From Dyadobacter arcticus (GTDB taxonomy: Bacteria; Bacteroidota; Bacteroidia; Cytophagales; Spirosomataceae), in NCBI RefSeq assembly GCF_011762185.1, contig NZ_JAASQJ010000003.1:1235463-1299462 (forward strand): 64,000 nt of DNA, read 5' to 3'. Of the stretch, positions 1 through 9,060 are shown piece by piece (the first letter of the stretch is position 1; every line of letters starts with the position of its first letter). Both the position numbers and the translations under genes were made by a program. The notes under the pieces are model-generated. The model had not been told where the DNA came from. It searched no databases and saw only the letters and a list, made by a program, of their open reading frames with translations.

Positions 1-87
1 CCCCCGAAGGTCCTCCTCGAGAAAGTCCTTGCAGCCCGAAGCAGTGATGAGCAACACGCCAAATAGCAGAATAGTAATTGTTTTCAT
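1..87 (-). CDS. SusD/RagB-family outer-membrane lipoprotein, N-terminus only
   Basis: Only the first 29 codons lie in the window; the gene runs off the left edge. The peptide starts MKTITILLFGVLL and continues to a lipobox (ITASGC) followed by KDFLEEDL. This is the typical start of SusD-like lipoproteins, where the lipidated Cys is followed by a D-F-L-E motif. The gene begins 12 bp after the stop of the SusC-like receptor on the same strand, which is the classic susC-susD order. By family knowledge SusD is the surface lid that captures a glycan or other ligand for the SusC channel. The substrate cannot be told from this fragment. Confidence 0.85.
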   Translation of the reverse strand, partial: MKTITILLFGVLLITASGCKDFLEEDLRG

Positions 88-99
88 GTTCAGGTTTTT

Positions 100-3000
100 T
101 TAAAAAGTCACGGACAAGCCAATCGTGTAGGTCTTTGCATTGGGATAAGAGCCATAATCGACCCCCTGGTTCAGATCTGTAGTCGTTCCCACCGAATTGG
201 TTTCCGGATCGATGCCTTTGTACTTGGCGAAAGTGAGCAGGTTGGCAACCCTGACCGACAATTTAATATCCTCGATCTGAGGGATCACTTTCGGGATGTT
301 GTAGGACAAGCCCAGGTTTTTCAGTCTGATAAAATCTCCTTTTTCAAGAAACATGGTCGATTGCGTCTGAATTTTATTGCTGACGCTGAATGCCGGGAAA
401 TCAGACGATTCATTCACACCAGGAATGTACCTTTCCTGTATTTCAGATAAGATCGCCTGCCGGGTATCGCGCTCGGCCATTAATGCTGCTCCGCGCGAGT
501 AATTCAGCTTATCTACACCAAAAATCCCCTGGAAAAAAAAGTTCAGCGTAAAATTTTTATAGGTAACGGTATTGTTGAAGCCCGCCGCCATTTGCGGTAT
601 ACCGCTGCCAATAATCTGAAAATCCTCCGCGCCAATGAGCATATTTCCATTCAGGTCCTGATACCTGGCATCGCCTGGTTTATTGCCGAATGTAGCCGCT
701 TCCTGCGCTTCGGATGGTTTCCAGGTTCCCAGGTATTTTAACCCCCATATCGAACCTAGCGGTTGCCCAGGCTGATATACAAACTCGGGAGCAGACGCGA
801 TCCCGGATACATTGGGGGAAGAAAAAATGCGTGTCGCTACATTGCCTAGAGAAACTACCTTGTTTTTTACTTTGGAAAAATTGAAGTCTGTTTTCCATGA
901 CAAGTCGTTCACTTTCAGGATCGTCGCACCGATTGAAAATTCCCAGCCTTTGTTCTCGATCTCACCCAGATTGGATGCAATGCTGCCTCCACCAGCATAC
1001 AACGGCAATGGACGGTTTAGCAGCAGGTCGGTCGTATTTTTGATAAAGTAATCAAACTCCATATTAAGCCTACCGTTGAACAGTCCAACCTCCAATCCAA
1101 GGTCCCGCTGTGTGGTGGTTTCCCAGCGAAGGTCTTTGTTACCTGGATTACCGAGTTGGATACCTGACGACAGTCCCGTGCTGTTGAAGGCGTAGAAAAT
1201 GTTGGTAATGTAGCCAGATTCGGTCGCATACGGACTTATTGCCTGGCTACCTGTTTTGCCCCAGCTGCCCCTCAGTTTTAGAGTGGTAAACAAATCCAGG
1301 TTTTCAATAAAAGGCTCATTGGCCAGGTTCCATCCTAAGGCCACGGCGGGGAAGGTACTGTACCGGTTATCTCCGCGAAATTTGGAAGAGCCGTCGCGCC
1401 GAACCGATACGGAAAGCAGGTAACGGTCCTTCAAAGAGTAGTTCACCCGCCCCAATAGTGAAAGCAACGACCATTTGGTGAAGTTCGACCCGGTGGTGAA
1501 GGCGCTTGCCTGGCCAAGATTGTCATATTTCAGTTCAGGAAATTTCAGTCCGGTTGCATTTGCATTAAAATAGTTCCCCGTAAATTCCTGTGTTTCAAAA
1601 ACAGCTACTGCATTGATTTTATGGATGTTGTTGATAACACGGTCGAAATTCAGGGAACTGGTACTTTGCAGGGTGAGCTGACGACCATTGGATTGTCCGG
1701 CTGTCGGATTAAAATTCGTCACATACTTTCCGCTAAACGATTTATTGGTCAGCGCCAAATAATCCACCACATATTGCACGTTGAGGGATAGCCCTTTGAT
1801 GAATTCATATTTCAAGCCTCCAATCGCATTTATAGATGATTTTTCCAGAATATTTTCCTGATCGTAGATCAATGCCAGTGGATTGGGCTTATTAGAACTG
1901 GTCGGGTCATTGATCGTATATGTTCCGTCAGCCCCGAACGCCGGGGTGGTAGGTGCCCACGATAAGGATTGCACAATCGGGTTACTGGACGATCCGGTCC
2001 GGATTTGGGTATTGAAGTTGGTCGACCCTGCGCCAAAGACATTCAGCCTGAACGACAACTTGTCGTTCAACTGGGTGGTCATGTTCGATCTGAGCGAATA
2101 ACGCTTGAAGTACGAGTTTTCGACTACCCCGTTTTGGTTCAGATAATTTGCAGATATCAGGAACGAGGTTTTCTCAGTGGCCCCGGAAATGCCCAACTGG
2201 TGATCTTGTCCGACAGCCTTGCGAAAAATGTCGTCCTGCCAGCGAGATCCGCCATTTTGGGTAAATGCATTGATTTGTTCCTGAGAAAATGCTGGTGCTA
2301 GGTTGAGAGCTGTATTTCGTTCATTCACTACCTTAGCAAAATCCGCCGCGCTAAGCACATCATATTTTTTTATCACCTCCGACTGATACATCTGCCCCTG
2401 ATAAGTAAGCCTGAGCTTACCCTTTTTCCCACCCTTGGTAGTGATGATGATCACACCATTTGATCCCCTGCTTCCGTAAATGGCCGTGGATGAAGCATCT
2501 TTCAGCACTTCCAGTGTGGCGATGTCGTTGGGATTGATCAGATTAAAATCCGCACCCACATAACCATCGATGACATAAAGCGGCTCGTTACTTCCCAACG
2601 CAGAGTTAGCCCCGCGTATCCGGACGGTCACATCAGCCCCCGGCGCGCCAACTGTGTTGGTCACGATGACGCCCGGAGCCCTACCCTGCAATACCTGATC
2701 GACCCGCGAAATGTTCTGTTCTGAAAACTTGTCAGTCGAGATCGAAGATACGGCACCGGTCATATCCGATTTCCTGACGGTACCATAGCCGATCACCACC
2801 ACCTCTTCGAGGGACTTGTTATCAACCTTGAGGGTAATATAAACCTTTGTTTGGCTGTCAACTGTAATTTCCTGGGACAGGTAGCCGACGAAAGAAAAAA
2901 CAAGCACAGGCGAATTTTCGGTGGACGCAATCGTATAGGTTCCGGCAGCATTGGTGGTCGTTCCTTTTTGAGTGCCTTTGAGAACAACACTAACACCAGG

Positions 3001-3462
3001 TAAGCCCGCGCCATTTTCATCGGTAACTTTTCCCGTAATGTCTATTGGAACCGGCACGTCTGGTATTGACTGCACGGAGCTTCCGAACCCTGTCTGGCCC
3101 GTCGCAGGGGTAATAATAATGTACTTACCTGACACATCATAAGCGAGCTGATTCGGCTTTAATAGTCGGTCAAGAACCTGGGAAAGCGGCTCGGCTTGGG
3201 CAATGAGACTGACTTTGCCTTTACTGTTGATCAGCGATGGCTCATAACTGAACTTGACATCCGATGCTTTTTCAATTTTTGACAGCACGGCCGCAAACTC
3301 CTGGTTTTGAACATTCAGGGACATAGGGCGGGTCAATAACTCCTGGGCGTGGCCTTCTTTGGCGGCACTCACCCCCACCGTAAGTACGGCAAGAAATAGC
3401 GGGATGCAGGAAAATTTAATCATAACCAGAATAACCCGAAGGGGTGGTCGAAGTTTTTTCAT
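100..3462 (-). CDS. SusC/RagA-family TonB-dependent receptor
   Basis: A 1120-residue outer-membrane importer. In order it shows a signal peptide (about 1-40, ending AKEGHAQ), an STN domain (about 47-118) that relays signals to an anti-sigma factor, a carboxypeptidase-regulatory-like beta domain (about 142-215, ITGKVTDENGAGLPGVSV), a TonB-box-like stretch (EEVVVIGYGT), a plug domain (about 235-345, with LYVIDG and the SusC signature SSTAIYGSRGSNGVIIITTKGGK, here split over residues of the plug), then a long beta barrel ending in an aromatic residue. The STN domain, together with the fecR and sigma genes just upstream on the same strand, indicates cell-surface signalling: ligand binding frees the sigma factor to switch on this locus. 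The partner susD follows after 12 bp. The substrate is unknown; no glycoside hydrolase is adjacent in the visible part. Confidence 0.95.
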   Translation of the reverse strand: MKKLRPPLRVILVMIKFSCIPLFLAVLTVGVSAAKEGHAQELLTRPMSLNVQNQEFAAVLSKIEKASDVKFSYEPSLINSKGKVSLIAQAEPLSQVLDRLLKPNQLAYDVSGKYIIITPATGQTGFGSSVQSIPDVPVPIDITGKVTDENGAGLPGVSVVLKGTQKGTTTNAAGTYTIASTENSPVLVFSFVGYLSQEITVDSQTKVYITLKVDNKSLEEVVVIGYGTVRKSDMTGAVSSISTDKFSEQNISRVDQVLQGRAPGVIVTNTVGAPGADVTVRIRGANSALGSNEPLYVIDGYVGADFNLINPNDIATLEVLKDASSTAIYGSRGSNGVIIITTKGGKKGKLRLTYQGQMYQSEVIKKYDVLSAADFAKVVNERNTALNLAPAFSQEQINAFTQNGGSRWQDDIFRKAVGQDHQLGISGATEKTSFLISANYLNQNGVVENSYFKRYSLRSNMTTQLNDKLSFRLNVFGAGSTNFNTQIRTGSSSNPIVQSLSWAPTTPAFGADGTYTINDPTSSNKPNPLALIYDQENILEKSSINAIGGLKYEFIKGLSLNVQYVVDYLALTNKSFSGKYVTNFNPTAGQSNGRQLTLQSTSSLNFDRVINNIHKINAVAVFETQEFTGNYFNANATGLKFPELKYDNLGQASAFTTGSNFTKWSLLSLLGRVNYSLKDRYLLSVSVRRDGSSKFRGDNRYSTFPAVALGWNLANEPFIENLDLFTTLKLRGSWGKTGSQAISPYATESGYITNIFYAFNSTGLSSGIQLGNPGNKDLRWETTTQRDLGLEVGLFNGRLNMEFDYFIKNTTDLLLNRPLPLYAGGGSIASNLGEIENKGWEFSIGATILKVNDLSWKTDFNFSKVKNKVVSLGNVATRIFSSPNVSGIASAPEFVYQPGQPLGSIWGLKYLGTWKPSEAQEAATFGNKPGDARYQDLNGNMLIGAEDFQIIGSGIPQMAAGFNNTVTYKNFTLNFFFQGIFGVDKLNYSRGAALMAERDTRQAILSEIQERYIPGVNESSDFPAFSVSNKIQTQSTMFLEKGDFIRLKNLGLSYNIPKVIPQIEDIKLSVRVANLLTFAKYKGIDPETNSVGTTTDLNQGVDYGSYPNAKTYTIGLSVTF

Positions 3463-3539
3463 ACTTTTGAATGTTTTGTTGGTTTAATGGAAATTGGATC
3501 TGCAACGCACTTACTGCATCCGGCTATGGATGTATTTGG

Positions 3540-3566
3540 GCCGGTAATGCTGGAAACATTACCGGC
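3540..3566. terminator. Perfect 10-bp hairpin between fecR and susC
   Basis: GCCGGTAATG and CATTACCGGC pair perfectly around a 7-nt loop. On the plus strand the stem is followed by a T-rich run (TTTATTATT). On the minus strand, the direction of the genes, no U-run follows. It may therefore be a processing or attenuation structure in the fecR-susC spacer rather than a standard terminator. It lies about 80 nt upstream of the susC start. Confidence 0.5.
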
Positions 3567-3603
3567 TTTATTATTAAACTGGGGGGTAACGATAATTAAG
3601 GGC

Positions 3604-4698
3604 TTATTTCGGTGATCGCTGGGCTTTGCTTTCGATAATTACCTGCGTGTCGACGATTTCGTAAGCCAGGCCTAATGTTTTGCAAACAATGTCAAGCTTC
3701 TCGTACAGAGACTCATCCTCCATACTAACGGTGAGCTCTCGGCCTGCAAGCAGGTCGCCATCGTATACGATTTCTACGCCATATGCCTTTTCCAAAACGG
3801 TAAATATCTCGCTAACCGGCGCATTGTTAAATTCAAACAATGGTTCCTGGCTCGCAGGCGAAAGGAGTACCGGTTGCTCAACCAGCGTTTTGCTGAGCCG
3901 CAAGTCGTCTCTTGAAAAAACACCCTGCTGGTTTGGTGTCAACACCAGTCCTGTGCGCTTTGCATTCTGCGGATTATCTTCAAAATCTTTTTTAGCAAAA
4001 ACGGAAACAAGCCCCGATCGCACGGCCACGATGACCTTCGGAGAATTTTTGAATGCTTTGATCCGAAAACTGGTACCGAGCACTTTGGTTACCGTTTCGT
4101 TGGCATATACAAGGAAGGGCCGATCCGGGTTTTTCTGGATATCAAAAAAAGCTTCTCCGCTCAGATAGACCACTCTCTGGTTCTTTTCAAATTGACTGGG
4201 ATATGCCAGGCGGCTTTTTTTCCCAAGGCTCACCACGCTGCCGTCGCTGAGGCGAATTTGAAGCGTCCGGTCCGAATTGTTGACCTCTTCTACCAGTCCA
4301 TTTTTCGTTGACCCGTAAAAAGCTTGCTGATTGGCATCCGTGCGACCGGAACGCAGCCACCAAAGGGAAGTACCAAGCATTATCAGAAAACTGATCGATG
4401 CCGCCACCCGCCATACCGACCATTGACTCCACAAATCGCGGGCAGGCGTTTGAATACGACGTTGGACATTCTCCCAAATCTCCCTAGCAAATGCATCATG
4501 AGAAATCCCGTGGTTCACGGTATTTAACTCCTGCACCAACGTACGAGCAGCTAATATCTTTTCGGTCTGATGGGGATTATCGTCCATGTATTGTTCCCAA
4601 AAATTCCGGTAGGATGAAACTTCATCAAGCACCCAGTTTTGAAAGGTTTCGTCGAAAGCAAAATCTTCGATATCGAAGGATGAAAAGTCGCGGGGCAT
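3604..4698 (-). CDS. FecR-family anti-sigma factor
   Basis: About 364 residues from the chosen start (MPRDFSSFDIEDF). An N-terminal cytoplasmic sigma-binding part is followed by one membrane segment (VAASISFLIMLGTSLWWL, about residues 97-114). Next is a periplasmic FecR domain (SDGSVVSLGKKSRLAYPSQF, then VYLSGEAFFDIQKN), then a C-terminal DUF4974 domain (about 290-360) of the kind that docks with the receptor STN domain. The role is to hold the neighbouring ECF sigma factor inactive until the receptor signals. An in-frame ATG 13 codons upstream (4737) exists, but it lies inside one arm of a perfect inverted repeat and adds a tail not expected in the family, so 4698 is preferred. The spacer to the sigma gene is 59 bp. 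Confidence 0.92.
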   Translation of the reverse strand: MPRDFSSFDIEDFAFDETFQNWVLDEVSSYRNFWEQYMDDNPHQTEKILAARTLVQELNTVNHGISHDAFAREIWENVQRRIQTPARDLWSQWSVWRVAASISFLIMLGTSLWWLRSGRTDANQQAFYGSTKNGLVEEVNNSDRTLQIRLSDGSVVSLGKKSRLAYPSQFEKNQRVVYLSGEAFFDIQKNPDRPFLVYANETVTKVLGTSFRIKAFKNSPKVIVAVRSGLVSVFAKKDFEDNPQNAKRTGLVLTPNQQGVFSRDDLRLSKTLVEQPVLLSPASQEPLFEFNNAPVSEIFTVLEKAYGVEIVYDGDLLAGRELTVSMEDESLYEKLDIVCKTLGLAYEIVDTQVIIESKAQRSPK

Positions 4699-4743
4699 AG
4701 AAGTTGTTTTCTGTACATGTACCAGTGCAGAAAACAACTTCTA
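4698..4743. promoter_or_regulatory. Perfect 16-bp inverted repeat at the sigma/anti-sigma junction
   Basis: TAGAAGTTGTTTTCTG (4698-4713) is the exact reverse complement of CAGAAAACAACTTCTA (4728-4743), with a 14-nt loop that itself holds the palindrome TACATGTA. In minus-strand mRNA this is a strong hairpin directly after the sigma gene stop. The first base of the likely fecR ATG is its last paired base, so the hairpin would cover the fecR ribosome-binding region. No poly-U follows. Inference: it tunes anti-sigma translation or mRNA decay. Confidence 0.6.
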
Positions 4744-4757
4744 TTAATCCATTTTTT

Positions 4758-5381
4758 TCAAAAAATTTTTAAAATTTCTTTGTAGACAGAAAAGGCAACC
4801 GGAAGAAGAAACGAAAGCAGGAGCAGGTCACGAAGCGTTTTTAGTCCAGTGTAAATAAATTTGCAGGCCGACTGATAGTTTACGCCCATTACCTGCGCTA
4901 CCTGTTCGTTGGTTAATTCCTGAAAAAACCTGAGATGAAGGGCTTCTTGCTGGCGCTTGGGGAGCTGCTTCAAGGCGTCTGTCAGTTGCCTGGATTGCCT
5001 AGATACGGTTTCTTCCCTCAGTATTTTGTTTTCGATGGTTTCATCGTCTGCGGGGAATTCGTTTTCGGGGAGGGGTTCGGTGACTGTGTGCCCGGAGCTC
5101 CTGATTAGTTTATAGCGTAATGCTTTGAGAAGATAATGCTTAATAGAATGGGCATTGGCAATGCTTTGCCGGGATTCCCATAATTCCACGAAAAGATCCT
5201 GGATGCAGTCCTGGATCAGGTCTCTGTCCCGCGTCACTTTAAATCCGTACCGAATAAGTTGTTGAATATGCTGCTGATATAACAAATCGAAGGCGTCTCT
5301 GTCTCCCGCCTTGAAATCTTGCCAAAGCCTTTGCTCGTCTTCCCAGTCGCGCGATCTTGAAATCGACATCTTTATTTGCAT
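4758..5381 (-). CDS. ECF-type RNA polymerase sigma-70 factor (FecI-like)
   Basis: A 207-residue protein with a sigma-70 region 2 (about 28-95: FDLLYQQHIQQLIRYGF, then DCIQDLFVELWESR) and a region 4 helix-turn-helix (about 140-185: LPKRQQEALHLRFFQELTNE, then VNYQSACKFIYTGLKTLRD). It is first in the sigma-fecR-susC-susD order and should direct transcription of the receptor locus when released by FecR. Unusual is the C-terminus after region 4: LLLLSFLLPVAFSVYKEI is strongly hydrophobic and could be a membrane anchor or contact with the FecR membrane helix. An alternative ATG lies 4 codons downstream. Confidence 0.93.
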   Translation of the reverse strand: MQIKMSISRSRDWEDEQRLWQDFKAGDRDAFDLLYQQHIQQLIRYGFKVTRDRDLIQDCIQDLFVELWESRQSIANAHSIKHYLLKALRYKLIRSSGHTVTEPLPENEFPADDETIENKILREETVSRQSRQLTDALKQLPKRQQEALHLRFFQELTNEQVAQVMGVNYQSACKFIYTGLKTLRDLLLLSFLLPVAFSVYKEILKIF

Positions 5382-5611
5382 ATCCTGGCTGGCCTTCTTG
5401 TTGGCAGAAGGACTTTACGATCAAATTTGCACCATTTTATTTTAATAGTTCCATAACACTATCATTATTATGAGAATAATCTTTGTAATTCATGGAAATG
5501 ACAATGCTGCCGAAGATAGGATAAGACGAGGTGATCGCCGACGCTCAAATTCTTCACATCGAAGCGCACAGCATATACGCCTTACCTTTGGAACCAATAC
5601 TGCGCAAGAAG

Positions 5612-6196
5612 TCAACGAATACTTCTTCGTATCCTGCTCAGCGAGGACTGTGTGATTCCCAGGTAAGAGGCCAGATAAGAAAGCGGGATACGGTTTGCAA
5701 GATTTGGGAATTTTTCCAAAAATGAAAGGTATCGCTCTTTTGCATCTTCCGACATCATTGGGCTGATTTTGTTCACTTTATCTGCCAAACCTTTGGCAGT
5801 TATTTTAGAGATGATATTATCCCATTCTATGATGGTCATTGACAACTCTCTCATTGCGTTCTTTGACAGAATAAAATATGAGCAATCTGTAACAGCCTGG
5901 ATGTATTCGGTCGATGGAATCTCTTGATTGTAGCTGTTGATGTCTGCCAGAAAATGATTCTCTTCCATGAAGTACTTCGTAATCTCTTCGCCTTTGTTAT
6001 TGTAATAACAGATCCTCATGATCCCATTGAGCAGAAAAATAATCTCGCGCGGTATTCTCCCCGCTTCCTGAAAATATTCGTCTTTTTTGATTTCCTTAAA
6101 CACAACCCTGCTTTTGATTAAATCAATTTGGGTTGGGTTCAAATTGCCGAACTGCAATAAGTAGTTGATGAGTGCTTCCATAACCAACAATTCCAT
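5612..6196 (-). CDS. Crp/Fnr-family transcriptional regulator
   Basis: A 194-residue protein with an N-terminal cyclic-nucleotide-binding beta-roll (about 25-115, with KDEYFQEAGRIPREIIFLLNG) and a C-terminal winged-helix DNA-binding part (IPLSYLASYLGITQSSLSRI). The beta-roll lacks the strict RxSx cAMP contacts of E. coli Crp, so the ligand is unknown; many Bacteroidota members of this group act without cAMP. It starts 5 bp after the stop of the SDR gene upstream on the same strand and is surely co-transcribed with it. The likely role is regulation of that oxidoreductase. Confidence 0.9.
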   Translation of the reverse strand: MELLVMEALINYLLQFGNLNPTQIDLIKSRVVFKEIKKDEYFQEAGRIPREIIFLLNGIMRICYYNNKGEEITKYFMEENHFLADINSYNQEIPSTEYIQAVTDCSYFILSKNAMRELSMTIIEWDNIISKITAKGLADKVNKISPMMSEDAKERYLSFLEKFPNLANRIPLSYLASYLGITQSSLSRIRRSIR

Positions 6197-6201
6197 TGGG
6201 G

Positions 6202-7014
6202 TTAATTCATTTGGCTCATTACCATTTTGTCAAATTGTTTATCCGACAAGATCCTTCTAAAAAACAGCATCAGTTTTGCCCCCGAAGCACCGACGTATCT
6301 CGTTTTCGGATTCTTTGCTTCGATCCCTTCCTTAATGAGCTTCGCAATGACGATCGGTTCGGCAGCGTCTTTTTCTATTTTCTCATACATTTTGCTTACC
6401 CCTTTGGCCAGCTTGCCGTACGCCGTTTCTCCAGAGACCTTCATCATATACTCGGTCCCGTGTCCGATCATCTCTGATTTTGTACCTCCCGGCTCAATCA
6501 CAATTACGTCAATTCCGAAAGACTTTACTTCTTTACGAAGTGCATCGCTCAATCCTTCAATCGCAAATTTACTGGCATGATACCAACCGCCCATGGGCAA
6601 AGTTACCTTGCCGCCCACCGATGATAAATTCACGATTTTACCGAAATTGTTTTTCCGCATTGACGGCAACACCAATTGAATCAGCCGGGCCACGCCGAAA
6701 ACATTTACTTCCATCTGATATTTTGCATCCGATATCGACATATCTTCCAATGCACCATAATAGCCTGAACCCGCATTGTTTACCAGGATATCTATACTTC
6801 CGGCTTCTCTTAAAATTTGCTCAACACATGCGACAAGACTTTCTTCCCTTGTGACATCCAAAGAAATCGGTTTTATTCCGTATCCCTTCAAATCCTCCAT
6901 TTTTTCTATTCTGCGCGCCGCACCATATACATTATAGCCATTCTGTGCCAAATATATTGCCGTTGCCTTTCCAATTCCTGCCGAAGCCCCTGTGATTAAG
7001 ACTGTCTTTTCCAT
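6202..7014 (-). CDS. Short-chain dehydrogenase/reductase (SDR)
   Basis: 270 residues, the normal length for a classical SDR. It has a Rossmann nucleotide-binding motif TGASAGIG (residues 8-15), the NNAG motif (79-82), an active-site Ser in VNLSSVGG (about 131) and the catalytic YHASK (Tyr145, Lys149). The basic pair RR after the second strand (GAARRIEK) suggests a preference for NADP(H). The substrate is unknown. First gene of a two-gene operon with the Crp-like regulator. The AT-rich 157-bp upstream spacer should hold the promoter. Confidence 0.92.
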   Translation of the reverse strand: MEKTVLITGASAGIGKATAIYLAQNGYNVYGAARRIEKMEDLKGYGIKPISLDVTREESLVACVEQILREAGSIDILVNNAGSGYYGALEDMSISDAKYQMEVNVFGVARLIQLVLPSMRKNNFGKIVNLSSVGGKVTLPMGGWYHASKFAIEGLSDALRKEVKSFGIDVIVIEPGGTKSEMIGHGTEYMMKVSGETAYGKLAKGVSKMYEKIEKDAAEPIVIAKLIKEGIEAKNPKTRYVGASGAKLMLFFRRILSDKQFDKMVMSQMN

Positions 7015-7171
7015 TTTTTTTGATTTTTGATGTTCAACGGGTCAAAGGTGCTATATGCAAAAATGGAATGATTTGTCATTTGGCAAAAAGGGATTTCGTA
7101 GTCTTTATCTCGCAACCCCATTGCTTAAATCAACTCCTAAGCAAAAAAAGTTAAGAGGGTAACACGAAAAA

Positions 7172-8092
7172 CTAATTAAAAGACTGCCGAAATTCCACGG
7201 GAGACAGCTGCGTATTGGTCTTAAACAATTTGCTAAAAGACTGTGGATAACCGAAGCCCAGTTCATATGCAATTTCGCTCACAGACAGATTGGTCCCGGA
7301 GAGTTTCTCTTTAGCCACGGCAATGATCTGATCGTGAAGATGCTGCTGGGTACTTTTACCAGTTTCTGTTTTTAATAAGCTGCTCAGGTAATTGGGCGAA
7401 ACATGCAATGCATCGGCGATTTGCAATACAGTTGGAAGTCCTTTTGTTGCCAATACTTTACTTTCAAATCGGTCTGTAAGCAAGTTTTCAAGCCGGGTAA
7501 GGATATCGTGGCTGCTGACTTTGCGGGTGGTAAACTGGCGCTGGTAAAAACGGTCGGCGTAGTTCAACAGCACTTCCAGCTGTCCAATAATGATGTTCTG
7601 GGTAAACTGATCAATATGCAAATGATATTCCTGGCGAATATTTTGCATGATTCCTGTAATAATCGATTCTTCCTGCTCAGAAAGAAACAATGCTTCACTG
7701 ACAGAATAGTCAAAATACGCATGCTGCTTAATCGACTTCGCCAGCGGTGTATGCCATAAAAAATCGGGATGGAAGAGCAACAACCATCCCGAATGGTCAA
7801 TAATTTCATCAGGTCCCGCCTCAATGCCGATCTTTTGTCCTGGCGCCATGAATGTCAGAACGCCTTCGTCAAAATCATAAACCTGCTGGCCGTATTTCAG
7901 TTTTGCATTAAAATTCCTTTTCAATGCAATGGCATAGAAGTCGAGGACCCAGCTGCGGGGATGGTTGCCCGACAACTCACGCATATCTTCAAACTGCAAC
8001 ACGCTGACCAGCGGGTGCGCCGGCCCCGGCTGGTTTCGGAAATGATGAAACTCACTGATGCTTTGGATGTGGTAAAGTTGTCCGTTCGTCAT
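7172..8092 (-). CDS. AraC-family transcriptional regulator
   Basis: A 306-residue protein with an N-terminal cupin-like effector domain (about 25-150, FDEGVLTFMAPGQKI) and a C-terminal double helix-turn-helix (about 205-305: LQIADALHVSPNYLSSLLKT, then LSVSEIAYELGFGYPQSFSK, then SPVEFRQ). It lies 12 bp downstream of the NmrA-like gene on the same strand, so the two form an operon. A tandem 21-bp-spaced direct repeat sits upstream of that operon. This suggests the regulator controls its own operon. Confidence 0.93.
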   Translation of the reverse strand: MTNGQLYHIQSISEFHHFRNQPGPAHPLVSVLQFEDMRELSGNHPRSWVLDFYAIALKRNFNAKLKYGQQVYDFDEGVLTFMAPGQKIGIEAGPDEIIDHSGWLLLFHPDFLWHTPLAKSIKQHAYFDYSVSEALFLSEQEESIITGIMQNIRQEYHLHIDQFTQNIIIGQLEVLLNYADRFYQRQFTTRKVSSHDILTRLENLLTDRFESKVLATKGLPTVLQIADALHVSPNYLSSLLKTETGKSTQQHLHDQIIAVAKEKLSGTNLSVSEIAYELGFGYPQSFSKLFKTNTQLSPVEFRQSFN

Positions 8093-8104
8093 AGCACAAG
8101 ATCG

Positions 8105-9004
8105 TTATTTCTGGTGAAAAGCAGCTGCAAAGTCTCTGGCAAAATCAGTTGTTTTCACATTGCCTAGTTTGGCCGGACGGTTTACAAAATAATCTTCTGC
8201 AATGAGCCCGCTGTGATGGCCCGCCTGCAGTTCTACCAATGTTGCTGCCATGTGCGGCGGCATGCCCGCAGCTTCCAGCCGACTTTGTACCTGTTCACCC
8301 GGAACCACAATCCATTGCAGGTCGGGCTTTCCGATTGCTTCCCCCAAAATGCGGGCTACTTCGTTACATGTAAGTTCATCACTCGCGACGTACCGCACGT
8401 TTCTGCCCGGAACTGCATTTTCCAATTCCTCGGCCACAGCAGCGGCAATGTCTGTCGGAGCAACCAGAACGGTACGGTCGTCCCCGCCATAATTCGCTGC
8501 CATCACGCCCGCGTTTTTGATCGACGGAATGAAACCGAACAAGTTGTAGTAGAAAGAAGTTGGGCGCACGTGAGTCAGACTGACCTCGCCGGGAAGTGTA
8601 TTGAGAATTTGCTCCAGATAGTAAGCGCCCGCAATCCCGCCATTCCCCTTATCCAGATGCGCGCCCCAGCTGCTTAAATTCACGACCCGTTTGACGCCGG
8701 CCTGGCGAATAGCCTCCGCATAATTATTCCCAATCTTGCTGAAATGTGCAATTGGATCCAGATGAGGGTCAAAATAACTGACCGGCGGGACCATCGTATA
8801 GACTGCTTCGGCGCCTTTGAATGTGTCTGTCAGAAAATCGGCGTCTTTTACCGAACCGATCGCCGCCACAGCACCGATCGCCTCAATGGGAGCCTGCTTA
8901 TCCGGGTTACTACTGATTAGTGTTACCTGATGTCCTTTTTTTACCAACTCTTCGGCGAGCGGTTTACTAATATGGCCTAATGACCCTGTGACAATGATTT
9001 TCAT
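8105..9004 (-). CDS. NmrA-like NAD(P)-binding protein (atypical SDR)
   Basis: 299 residues from MKIIVTGSLGHISKP. The Rossmann dinucleotide motif TGSLGHIS is at residues 6-13, and later segments (RVVNLSSWGAH and VRPTSFYYNLFG) match NmrA/HSCARG-type atypical SDRs such as NAD(P)H-quinone-reductase-like or redox-sensing proteins. A longer reading frame to 9061 exists, but its extra N-terminus has no family features and the Rossmann fold normally starts within the first residues. First gene of an operon with an AraC regulator; AraC/NmrA pairs often respond to reactive or electrophilic compounds (inference). Confidence 0.9.
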   Translation of the reverse strand: MKIIVTGSLGHISKPLAEELVKKGHQVTLISSNPDKQAPIEAIGAVAAIGSVKDADFLTDTFKGAEAVYTMVPPVSYFDPHLDPIAHFSKIGNNYAEAIRQAGVKRVVNLSSWGAHLDKGNGGIAGAYYLEQILNTLPGEVSLTHVRPTSFYYNLFGFIPSIKNAGVMAANYGGDDRTVLVAPTDIAAAVAEELENAVPGRNVRYVASDELTCNEVARILGEAIGKPDLQWIVVPGEQVQSRLEAAGMPPHMAATLVELQAGHHSGLIAEDYFVNRPAKLGNVKTTDFARDFAAAFHQK

Positions 9005-9060
9005 CGTGTTTTTAGCTTTTGATTTAAGTAAGCAAAATTCAGGAAGATTTGACGGGTACA

